A DNA stretch of 5,714 bases from the NCBI GenBank assembly GCA_035518875.1, contig DATIXD010000038.1, positions 1 to 5,714 on the forward strand, written 5' to 3'. The position numbers and the translations under genes were made by a program. The stretch is from DATIXD01 sp035518875. GTDB lineage: Bacteria > Pseudomonadota > Gammaproteobacteria > Methylococcales > Methylococcaceae. The notes under the pieces are model-generated. The model was not told the origin of the DNA. It did no database searches and saw only the letters and a program-made list of their open reading frames with translations. Of the stretch, positions 1-5,179 are shown in pieces (the first letter of the stretch is position 1; the number at the start of each line of letters is the position of its first letter).

Positions 1-470
1 GTCAGCGCATTCGCATCGGTCACGATGATGGTGCAGGACTCGATCACGGTGTCTGCCAGTTCCCAGCGCTCCCAAAGCCCGGCAAAGGCGAATAAGCTCT
101 GATCCTTGAGGCTGATCAGGAACGGTTGTTTGAGCTTGGAGTCGGGACGTGGCTGCCACTCGAAATACGCATCGGCCGGCACCAGGCAGCGGCGGGCACG
201 AAAGGCGCTGCGGAAGGCGGGCTTGGTCGCCACCGTTTCGGCCCGGGCGTTGATCGTGCTGTAACTCGACTTCGGTTCTTTTGACCAGGCGGGAATCAAG
301 CCCCAGCGCACCATCACCAACTCCCTTCTGCCTTCGCCACCCTGGCGAATGATCGGGATCGCCTGGCTGGGTGCGATGTTGTAGCGGGGAAGCAGCTCAG
401 GAACCTCATCCAGCGAGAACTGCCGGGCGATGCGCTGCGGCGGACTATTGAGCGCGAAACGGCCGCACAT
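1..470 (-). CDS. yedK: SOS response-associated peptidase (SRAP/YedK-HMCES family), 3' end cut by window
   Basis: SRAP proteins bind single-stranded DNA and form a covalent thiazolidine crosslink between Cys2 and an abasic site, shielding it from nucleases and error-prone bypass. The visible 156 residues begin MCGRF, so the catalytic Cys2 is present once the initiator Met is removed. Further family hallmarks are RYNIAPSQ (29-36), the VRWGLIPAWS stretch (54-63), NARAET with Asn74, the YFEW motif with Glu104 (equivalent to the catalytic Glu of E. coli YedK), and GLWE (131-134). The C-terminal part with the expected active-site His lies beyond the left edge, so the gene is partial here only because of the window. 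The start is fixed by Cys2 and by GAGGGTG at 480-486, which lies inside the end of the upstream gene. Only 3 nt separate the two genes, which suggests translational coupling. Family assignment is firm; repair function in this host is inferred from the family. Confidence 0.95.
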   Translation of the reverse strand, partial: MCGRFALNSPPQRIARQFSLDEVPELLPRYNIAPSQAIPIIRQGGEGRRELVMVRWGLIPAWSKEPKSSYSTINARAETVATKPAFRSAFRARRCLVPADAYFEWQPRPDSKLKQPFLISLKDQSLFAFAGLWERWELADTVIESCTIIVTDANAL

Positions 471-473
471 ATT

Positions 474-866
474 TCAATTCACCCTCAGGCCGAGAAACGC
501 GGGATAGATGGTGGCCAGCGCGGTCAGCCAGCCGCCCAGAAAGAGCACGCCCACAAAGACCGCGGTGCCGATTCCGGTTCGGTAAAGGATTGCGGCATAG
601 GCGTTCGACAGACAAGCACGGACATTCCATGCCGCAAAGGTTCCTAGTACGAGGCTGACGCCGATGCTCATGACGGCCGTGAGCGGATAAACACACCAGG
701 GGCAATGGGGCGGCGGCGTGTTCTTCACGATTGCATTGCACGCCCAGAAAAATTCGTTCCAAGGCCAGTCGCAACCGCACGAGAACCACAGCCCACATAG
801 GGGCGTCACCAAACCGGCGGCGATGGCCCAAGTGCCGACAATCGATGCTCTTTTTGGATCGCTCAT
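474..866 (-). CDS. small cysteine-rich membrane protein with HCPWC motif, function unknown
   Basis: This 130-residue protein matches no family I can name. It has three likely membrane helices (about 9-29, 59-80 and 98-125). Lys5/Arg6 at the N-terminus and Arg83/Arg96 between helices 2 and 3 suggest, by the positive-inside rule, that the N-terminus is cytoplasmic and loop 30-58 is periplasmic. That loop is rich in Cys, Trp and Pro: Cys30, Cys32, Cys43 and an HCPWC motif (Cys55, Cys58), with Cys24 at the end of helix 1. A CxxC preceded by His and followed by a helix could be a thiol-disulfide or metal/heme-related site; this is inference. The ATG at 866 is preceded by GAGAGG (874-879) at 7-nt spacing, a good ribosome site. 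The stop lies 3 nt before the SRAP gene, so the two are probably co-transcribed. Real coding is supported by the ribosome site, the coherent membrane pattern and the tight junction. Confidence 0.8.
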   Translation of the reverse strand: MSDPKRASIVGTWAIAAGLVTPLCGLWFSCGCDWPWNEFFWACNAIVKNTPPPHCPWCVYPLTAVMSIGVSLVLGTFAAWNVRACLSNAYAAILYRTGIGTAVFVGVLFLGGWLTALATIYPAFLGLRVN

Positions 867-873
867 GCAGGCA

Positions 874-879
874 CCTCTC
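874..879 (-). promoter_or_regulatory. ribosome binding site of the CPWC membrane protein
   Basis: GAGAGG read on the minus strand, 7 nt before the ATG at 866. It supports this start. A complementary CCTCTC lies at 925-930 and could pair with it if the transcript begins far enough upstream. Confidence 0.6.
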
Positions 880-892
880 GGTGATCAGAAAG

Positions 893-904
893 GCGGCGCG
901 CCGC
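893..904. repeat. perfect 12-bp GC palindrome in leader region
   Basis: GCGGCGCGCCGC is its own reverse complement. It lies 26 nt before the ribosome site's start codon side, between the possible -10 box (907-912) and the start of the CPWC membrane protein. It could be a protein-binding site near the transcription start. Short GC palindromes also arise by chance in GC-rich DNA. Confidence 0.4.
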
Positions 905-906
905 TT

Positions 907-937
907 ATCCTACATTCGGCAGGTGAGAGGATGTCAA
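907..937 (-). promoter_or_regulatory. possible sigma70 promoter for the membrane protein-SRAP unit
   Basis: On the minus strand an exact TTGACA (932-937) is followed after 19 nt by TAGGAT (907-912), which matches TATAAT at 4 of 6 positions. The spacer is longer than the optimal 17, so the promoter would be weak or need an activator. Transcription would begin near 900, inside the GC palindrome, leaving a leader of about 35 nt. No better pair was seen in this intergenic region. Confidence 0.35.
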
Positions 938-990
938 TGGGTCAAATCCGGCAAGAGAACGCACCGCGCTGGATCGATGCCATGCGTTTT

Positions 991-1025
991 CTCGATTGCG
1001 CCGCAATGGCGGTTAGATAATCGAG
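991..1025 (-). terminator. hairpin immediately after the DUF2750 gene, possible terminator without U-tract
   Basis: CTCGATT (991-997) and AATCGAG (1019-1025) form a perfect 7-bp stem. Inside it, CCGC (1001-1004) and GCGG (1009-1012) form a second 4-bp stem with loop AATG. The structure starts on the base after the DUF2750 stop codon, the usual place for a terminator or 3'-end stabiliser. On the minus strand the stem is followed by AAAACG rather than a T-run, so it is not a classic intrinsic terminator. Confidence 0.4.
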
Positions 1026-1385
1026 TCACTGGGCCCCGCTCAGCCGTTTAGCTATTTCGCTAGGTTCGACCTCCAACCCTTCCAGATCGGCATTCCAGTT
1101 CGGCCCGACCAGAACGCCGTCTTCATCCATGCCCGCAAGCCAGTCCTCGACGAATTCCTCCAGGTCCATGCCGACCGGCTTGAAACTCTCCCATTCGCCC
1201 ACGCAATGGGCTCTGGCATAGGCTTCATCGGACCAGAACGGCATGACTTCGGAATCTTCAAACTCCGCGGAGTCGACCACCAGCCAGCCCTCTGGCGACT
1301 GTAAGCCCCAGACTTGCCCGGATTCCTGAATGTGTTCGATAAAGCGCTGGTAATTCGCGTTCAGGTCTGCTGTGAGTTGAATCAT
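1026..1385 (-). CDS. DUF2750 domain-containing protein
   Basis: This is a 119-residue, acidic, soluble protein with no signal peptide or membrane segment. It fits the DUF2750 family over nearly its whole length. Signature stretches are WGLQSPEGW (26-34), PFWSDEAYARAHC (49-61), the WL.GM element near 82-86, LVGPNWN (92-98) and LEGLEV (101-106) near the C-terminus. The family has no established function; its conserved Trp, Pro and acidic residues suggest a protein-binding or structural role, but this is only inference. The ATG at 1385 has a weak purine stretch (AAAGAGA) upstream. A 36-codon ORF ends in an ATGA overlap with this start, so translation may be coupled. The gene is divergent from mtfA across 222 nt and is followed at once by a hairpin. 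Confidence 0.92.
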   Translation of the reverse strand: MIQLTADLNANYQRFIEHIQESGQVWGLQSPEGWLVVDSAEFEDSEVMPFWSDEAYARAHCVGEWESFKPVGMDLEEFVEDWLAGMDEDGVLVGPNWNADLEGLEVEPSEIAKRLSGAQ

Positions 1386-1492
1386 GACTTTGTCTCTTTT
1401 GGGGCGGTGAAGCTGAAGGTAATTGCCGTGTCGTTTGGCGACGGCGAGCGATCGTAGTTTATCCCAAAGCCCTCAGCCGGTTCATTCCTCAT
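1382..1492 (-). CDS. possible 36-codon ORF or gene remnant overlapping the DUF2750 start
   Basis: An ATG at 1492 opens 36 codons on the minus strand, ending in TGA that overlaps the DUF2750 ATG as ATGA, the typical arrangement of translationally coupled genes. The peptide begins MRNEPAEGFGINYDRS and ends in a polar FTAPKETKS tail, a composition that could be a genuine protein C-terminus. No ribosome site is visible before 1492. The same frame stays open further upstream, through the control region and on as antisense to mtfA, where it is arginine- and serine-rich and looks like non-coding shadow. It could therefore be a short leader peptide, the 3' remnant of a lost gene, or chance. I do not recognise a family. 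Confidence 0.25.
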   Translation of the reverse strand: MRNEPAEGFGINYDRSPSPNDTAITFSFTAPKETKS

Positions 1493-1517
1493 ATCAGGCC
1501 AAGCCGAAACTTCGCGC

Positions 1518-1529
1518 CTGTCGCGACAG
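1518..1529. promoter_or_regulatory. perfect 12-bp palindrome, possible operator between DUF2750 and mtfA
   Basis: CTGTCGCGACAG is a perfect palindrome in the divergent intergenic region. It sits 12 nt upstream of a TAGAAT -10-like box (1542-1547), so it covers where the mtfA -35 box would be, a common place for a repressor or activator. It is also upstream of the minus-strand DUF2750 gene and could act on both. No regulator gene is visible in the window, and the binding protein is unknown. Confidence 0.35.
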
Positions 1530-1541
1530 CGCAGCGGTCTG

Positions 1542-1547
1542 TAGAAT
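1542..1547 (+). promoter_or_regulatory. possible -10 box of mtfA
   Basis: TAGAAT matches TATAAT at 5 of 6 positions and lies 60 nt before the mtfA ATG. No good -35 element is seen 15-19 nt upstream; that position is taken by the palindrome. If real, the promoter probably depends on another factor. Confidence 0.3.
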
Positions 1548-1607
1548 TCGAGAAACCGACGCCGGCAGGCAAGACCCGTCGACCGGCAACCCTTCTCCCA
1601 ACCTCTC

Positions 1608-2378
1608 ATGTGGCCCTTTCGCCAATTACGTAGAAAAAAGATTTTGCGTGAAGCCCTGCTCGCCGAACCCCTCTGGCTGCAAGCTCTCGCCGATCTTCCC
1701 ATACTTTTTGGCCTTAACGAGGGTGAGCGGCGCCGCTTGCGCGAGTTGGCCACGCTATTCCTGCACGAGAAGATTTTCGAGCCGGTGCGCGATCTGGTGT
1801 TGACCGAGACCATGCGGGTCAGCATTGCCGCGCAGGCATGTCTGCCCATCCTGAATTTAGGCCCGGCCTGGTTCGACGGCTGGCGAACCGTCATCGTGTA
1901 TCCGGGCGAATTCATCCGCCGGCGCGAGCAGTTCGACGACATCGGCGTGATGCACGAGTGGGAGGAAATCATCAGCGGCGAATCCTGGCGGCTGGGCCCG
2001 ATGATCCTGTCCTGGGCGGACGTGGAAGCCTCAGGCCTCGGCGAGGGGTACAACGTGGTGATCCATGAAATGGCCCACAAGCTCGACCTTCTGAACGGTG
2101 AGGTCAACGGCTTTCCGCCCCTGCACCGGGGCATGAACGCGCGAGCCTGGAGCGAAGCGTTCACGGCGGCATTCGACGACCTCAACGCGCAGCTTGACAC
2201 CGGCGCCGAACCCCTTATCGATGATTACGCCGCCGAAGATCCGGGTGAGTTCTTCGCGGTGTTGAGCGAATATTTTTTCGAGCGGCCCGGTCTGATCAAC
2301 GCAGAATATCCCGCCGTCTATGCACAGCTTTGCGCCTTCTATCGACAAGACCCGGCAGCGCGGCTGGCGCTGCTTTGA
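1608..2378 (+). CDS. mtfA: MtfA family zinc-dependent peptidase
   Basis: MtfA is a cytosolic gluzincin-type metallopeptidase. In E. coli it has aminopeptidase activity and binds the repressor Mlc, relieving repression of the glucose transporter gene ptsG. The 256-residue length is close to the E. coli protein. The zinc site is visible as HEMAHKLD, with His153, Glu154 and His157. The third ligand is probably Glu214 in the segment ending FFAVLSEYFFERP, which is typical of the family. Other matches are the GPMILSW segment (130-136) and CAFYRQDP near the C-terminus. All expected catalytic residues are present. The ATG at 1608 is the only usable start: the frame is open back to TAG at 1542 but holds no other ATG, GTG or TTG. 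The leader before it is pyrimidine-rich with no Shine-Dalgarno, so initiation is unusual. No mlc or pts genes lie nearby, so a glucose-regulation role in this host is unproven. Confidence 0.95.
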   Translation: MWPFRQLRRKKILREALLAEPLWLQALADLPILFGLNEGERRRLRELATLFLHEKIFEPVRDLVLTETMRVSIAAQACLPILNLGPAWFDGWRTVIVYPGEFIRRREQFDDIGVMHEWEEIISGESWRLGPMILSWADVEASGLGEGYNVVIHEMAHKLDLLNGEVNGFPPLHRGMNARAWSEAFTAAFDDLNAQLDTGAEPLIDDYAAEDPGEFFAVLSEYFFERPGLINAEYPAVYAQLCAFYRQDPAARLALL

Positions 2379-2391
2379 CCTAGGCTGGGCC

Positions 2392-2411
2392 GAATCCAGG
2401 TTTAAGGATTC
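2392..2411. repeat. small inverted repeat in the mtfA-motB convergent junction
   Basis: GAATCC (2392-2397) and GGATTC (2406-2411) form a 6-bp stem with an 8-nt loop that includes the motB stop codon. The convergent genes are only 23 nt apart. There is no T-run on either side, so it is at best a weak bidirectional terminator. Confidence 0.25.
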
Positions 2412-3394
2412 CTCGCGGGGAGAGGATCGTCCCCTTCGAGATAAACCACCAGCGACACCCGCCGGTTCCTGGCCCGGCCAGACGACGTTGCGTTGCTGTC
2501 CCTGGGACGGGTGTCGGCCATGCCGACGGCGCGCAGCCGTTCGGCGGGAATGCCCTTTTTGATGAGATGACGGGTAACGGCCGCAGCGCGCGCCGTGGAA
2601 AGCTCCCAGTTGGAAGGGAACCGGACGTTGGCGATGGGTACCGGATCGGTATGACCTTCGATGGAAACAATGCCCGCCCGTTGCGCCAGCACTGGCGTCA
2701 GGCGGTCGAGCAGAGTCAAACCTTCTGCCCGCAAGACCGCGCTGGCCGGATCGAACAGGATGGCGTCACTGAACTCCAGGCGTATTTCGTGCGGGGCGCG
2801 GATGATCTCCACGCGCTTTTTCGCCGCCTCGTTGGCCAGTAGACTCGCCAGTTGCGCCGCGGTCTGCTCGGAGGCGGCTGCATCGGGCAGCACCGCCCGC
2901 CCGATGCGGGCCACCGCCTCCAGCGCAGGCGTCAGCGGCGCCGGCTGGTACCGCGATTGCGTCTTCTCGGGGTTTGATCGTTCGGCCATGACCTCGCGGG
3001 CAACTCCGCGTAACGCCGACTGCGATTTCATGGCGGCAATCGCCGAGGCCATGCTTTGCTGCATATTTTCCCGACCTTTAACGGCCGCCGGCTCGGACAC
3101 CTTGCCGACCGCCGGAGACTGCAGTGGTACTTTCACGGCAACCGTCTGGGACTTTACGGTTGCGGAGACGCCGGGATTCGGTTTGGCATCCACGGCGGTC
3201 ATGGCCTTTTGATAGGCAAACAACAGGACGAAAAAGGTGAACAGTATGGTCATCACGTCCAGGTAGCTCAGCAGCCAACTGCCCTGCTCGCCGGTTCCGG
3301 CAACGCCGGCGGCCTGCCAGGGATCGGAGCCGGCAAGGCCTGTTTCGGTCTCGTCGAACCGGATTTTTGCTCCGCTGTTGAGCCTGCCGTTCAT
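2402..3394 (-). CDS. motB: flagellar motor stator protein MotB-like, with OmpA peptidoglycan-binding domain
   Basis: MotB pairs with MotA in an inner-membrane ion channel and anchors it to peptidoglycan. The 330 residues contain a single membrane helix (about 39-61, GSWLLSYLDVMTILFTFFVL) with Asp46, the predicted ion-carrying residue equivalent to E. coli Asp32. A long linker (about 62-200) follows, rich in Ala, Ser, Gln and Val, then an OmpA/MotB domain (about 205-318). In that domain are FDPASAVL (215-222), EGHTDPVPI (246-254), LSTARA with Arg269, and RARNRRVSL (307-315), which supply the peptidoglycan-binding Asp and Arg residues. Unusual is the 38-residue segment before the helix, which carries several acidic residues (Asp14, Glu15, Glu17, Asp24, Glu36) where MotB is usually short and basic. 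The gene follows motA by 34 nt, clearly one operon. The ribosome site is weak (GGCAGAG). Family assignment is firm; whether the motor is flagellar is inferred. Confidence 0.93.
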   Translation of the reverse strand: MNGRLNSGAKIRFDETETGLAGSDPWQAAGVAGTGEQGSWLLSYLDVMTILFTFFVLLFAYQKAMTAVDAKPNPGVSATVKSQTVAVKVPLQSPAVGKVSEPAAVKGRENMQQSMASAIAAMKSQSALRGVAREVMAERSNPEKTQSRYQPAPLTPALEAVARIGRAVLPDAAASEQTAAQLASLLANEAAKKRVEIIRAPHEIRLEFSDAILFDPASAVLRAEGLTLLDRLTPVLAQRAGIVSIEGHTDPVPIANVRFPSNWELSTARAAAVTRHLIKKGIPAERLRAVGMADTRPRDSNATSSGRARNRRVSLVVYLEGDDPLPARNP

Positions 3395-3428
3395 GATGCT
3401 CTGCCGAGTAAAAATGACCGCACGCGAC

Positions 3429-4244
3429 CTAAGAGTTCACGGGAGTGGGCTTTGCCGCGCCGAGATGGGGTTCTCCTTGCGGCTCCGGCTTGCCCGGGCT
3501 GTCCAGAAAAGCCTGCAAATAGTCGCGAATCAGACTGGGATGATATCTCCCGTGCAGCATAAGCACCGCCTCGCATTGCACGTAAAGCCAAGCCAGCCGT
3601 TCCTTCGAGCGCAGTTCCAACCGCGTGACGATTGGCTTCAGCACCAGGTTCGCGAGCATCAGCCCGTAAACGGTGGTCAACATGGCGAACCCCATGGATT
3701 CGCCGATGTGTTGAAAGCTCTTCGAATCCAGCCCGTACAGCATGCTGATCAGTCCGAACAGCGTTCCCAGCATGCCGAACGCCGGCGCGAACACCATCAT
3801 GGTTCGAAAAACCTGGATTTCGCCGTGGTCACGCTCCCGCTGCGCCCCGATTTTCCATTGCAGCATCCGGCTGACGTCGGCGTGAGGGGTTCGGTCCAAC
3901 ACCAGTTGTACACTACTGCGCAGAAACGGGTCCGCGATGCGTCTGACCGCCAGTTCGGCAGGCCGGACACTGCCTTGGCGATGCAATTCCGCCACCTTGA
4001 TGAAGTGCGCCATGTCGGCCTCGTTGGCCAAGTCTTGCCGCTTGAGTTTCTGGGGCAGTTGGCGGATCAGATCCACGACCGCTCGGAACGATTGGCCAAG
4101 GGCGGTGGCCACAAAGGTTCCGGCGATCACGATGAGCACTCCCGGAATATTGAAAATTTGACCGCCCGGATCGAACCGGACGATCGACCAGCAGATCGTC
4201 ACCAGGATCAAGGCCTGTAGGGATTTTACCGCATAGCGTTTCAT
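3429..4244 (-). CDS. motA: flagellar motor stator protein MotA-like
   Basis: MotA forms the ring of the stator that pushes on rotor protein FliG as ions pass through the MotAB channel. The 271-residue protein has four predicted membrane helices (about 5-23, 32-52, 148-170 and 182-204) and a large cytoplasmic loop between helices 2 and 3. Family hallmarks are DPFLRSSVQLVLD (105-117), FAPAFGMLGTLFGL (152-165) with Pro154, and LTTVYGLMLANLVLKP (189-204) with Pro204; these prolines correspond to the two functional prolines of E. coli MotA. Arg89 and Glu97 in the loop have the 8-residue spacing of the E. coli FliG-contacting Arg90 and Glu98. The ATG at 4244 is preferred over one at 4301 because GGAG lies 6 nt before it and the family helix begins directly after MKRYAVKS. 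The C-terminal tail (about 250-271) is Pro/Gly-rich. No flagellar genes lie in the window. Confidence 0.94.
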   Translation of the reverse strand: MKRYAVKSLQALILVTICWSIVRFDPGGQIFNIPGVLIVIAGTFVATALGQSFRAVVDLIRQLPQKLKRQDLANEADMAHFIKVAELHRQGSVRPAELAVRRIADPFLRSSVQLVLDRTPHADVSRMLQWKIGAQRERDHGEIQVFRTMMVFAPAFGMLGTLFGLISMLYGLDSKSFQHIGESMGFAMLTTVYGLMLANLVLKPIVTRLELRSKERLAWLYVQCEAVLMLHGRYHPSLIRDYLQAFLDSPGKPEPQGEPHLGAAKPTPVNS

Positions 4245-4250
4245 GATCTG

Positions 4251-4254
4251 CTCC
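4251..4254 (-). promoter_or_regulatory. ribosome binding site deciding the motA start
   Basis: GGAG on the minus strand, 6 nt before ATG at 4244. It favours the 271-residue MotA over a form starting at 4301, whose 19 extra residues do not resemble the family. Confidence 0.65.
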
Positions 4255-4304
4255 GAATGGGCTGGCAAGCTTGGGAGCTGCCTAGCACATTCCGTTCCCA
4301 TCGC

Positions 4305-4329
4305 CGAGCGGCCCGTTCGACGCCGCTCG
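4305..4329. repeat. 8-bp perfect stem-loop in the motA leader
   Basis: CGAGCGGC (4305-4312) and GCCGCTCG (4322-4329) form a perfect GC-rich stem with a 9-nt loop. It lies about 60 nt before the motA start and 85 nt after the end of nnrU. There is no T-run on either strand, so it is not a standard terminator. It may be a leader structure of the motAB message, an attenuating or stabilising element, or an operator. The rest of the 4245-4413 gap shows no convincing promoter. Confidence 0.45.
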
Positions 4330-4413
4330 CCCTTTCAGCCCGGCAAGAATCGGCCGCCGGAAAGCGGCAAGACGACGAAATATTGACGCTGCCCTTGGTT
4401 CGTTTTGGTAACG

Positions 4414-5094
4414 CTAAAACAGCGGTGAGACCCCGAACAAGGTCTTGTGCAAGTGCATGAGAACTGCATAGGCCAGGAGCGCGGTGGCCGGCTGCCACCA
4501 CTTGAACTCCTTCCACTGGAAGTGGTTACGGCCTTCCTTGATTGCCATGAAAGGGATGACAGAAGTCACTGCGGCGAAGTGCTCCCAGTGCTCGCCGCAA
4601 GTCTTGCGCCGCTTGGCATCGATGGAAGCCATGCCGCCCAGCACTAGCAAAAGTAAGGACCCGAATAGAATCAGCGAGCCCAGATCGCCGTTTGCCAGGA
4701 GATGCGTCAAGGCCCAAAGCGCAACCCCCCACAGGAAAGGGTGACGGGTGATGCGCATGATGCCTTGCACGGGAGCATCGCTTTCCAGAAGCCTTTCACC
4801 GCCGACGGCGGTCGGGTTTGGCGTGGTCAGCCCCAGCACCGCAAACAGAAAGGCCACCAGCATCAGGATCGCCGCGACCGGCTTGAACCAGGCCAGCTGT
4901 CCCCAGGTTTCAACGTACTCCGCCGCACGGTAGGCGTGAGCCAGCCAGAACAGGCCGAGCAGGGAGAGCGTCGAGAAGGCGATGCGATAGCCTTTTTCGC
5001 CCAGCTTACCAACGCACTGGACCCTGAGCGGGGTGCCGGCAATACCGAAATGCAGACCGAGAAAGAACAGGGCGGCGAGGATGAGTTGAATCAT
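4414..5094 (-). CDS. nnrU: NnrU family membrane protein
   Basis: This is a 226-residue polytopic membrane protein of the NnrU family. NnrU was named for being needed for nitrite and nitric oxide reductase expression in a denitrifier, and it is related to the plant heme enzyme zeta-carotene isomerase (Z-ISO). Predicted helices are about 1-19, 38-55, 70-90, 118-134, 138-156 and 200-218. Conserved features seen are LHFGIAGTPLR (14-24), the central ITRHPFLWGVALWALTHLLANGD stretch (115-137) with His118 and His131, and the GEHW element (167-170). The histidines are candidate heme ligands by analogy with Z-ISO, which is inference. GGAG (5102-5105) stands 7 nt before the ATG, a good ribosome site. 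The gene is 85 nt downstream of moaB in the same direction and may be its operon partner, though the gap is moderate. Its substrate in this host is unknown. Confidence 0.9.
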   Translation of the reverse strand: MIQLILAALFFLGLHFGIAGTPLRVQCVGKLGEKGYRIAFSTLSLLGLFWLAHAYRAAEYVETWGQLAWFKPVAAILMLVAFLFAVLGLTTPNPTAVGGERLLESDAPVQGIMRITRHPFLWGVALWALTHLLANGDLGSLILFGSLLLLVLGGMASIDAKRRKTCGEHWEHFAAVTSVIPFMAIKEGRNHFQWKEFKWWQPATALLAYAVLMHLHKTLFGVSPLF

Positions 5095-5179
5095 GGTCAG
5101 GCTCCGTTAGAGTTGGCAAAAGTATGACTTCCCGCAGACACGTTAACTGTGAGGGAGATTCAAACCGCCCCCTATAGGA

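Noticed and set aside
1493..2200. Long minus-strand open frame antisense to mtfA
   Set aside because: It is rich in Arg, Ser and Pro, has no family motifs, and overlaps the clearly real mtfA. It is a GC-bias shadow; only the last 36 codons outside mtfA deserve attention.
2379..2412. Bidirectional terminator between mtfA and motB
   Set aside because: Only a 6-bp stem and no T-run on either strand; listed as a small inverted repeat, not as a terminator.
2661..3212. 183-codon plus-strand open frame antisense to motB
   Set aside because: Ala/Ser/Arg-rich shadow of the MotB linker with no recognisable domain.
3378..4220. 280-codon plus-strand open frame antisense to motA
   Set aside because: The translation is His/Gln/Arg-rich without domains, while the opposite strand encodes a complete, motif-rich MotA with a ribosome site.
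2402..4244. Zorya anti-phage system (ZorA/ZorB are MotA/MotB-like)
   Set aside because: ZorA carries a very long C-terminal tail, but MotA here is only 271 residues with a normal end. No ZorC, ZorD or ZorE-like genes lie on either side, and the stator residues fit ordinary MotAB.
4245..4301. Longer MotA starting at 4301
   Set aside because: The extra 19 residues are not hydrophobic or family-like, and the good GGAG site serves the ATG at 4244.
4345..4385. Flagellar sigma28 promoter upstream of motA
   Set aside because: GCCGATTC on the minus strand resembles the -10 GCCGATAA, but at the proper spacing no TAAA-type -35 element is present.
5095..5179. Terminator or promoter between moaB and nnrU
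   Set aside because: No stem with a T-run and no convincing -35/-10 pair was found; only the nnrU ribosome site is supported.
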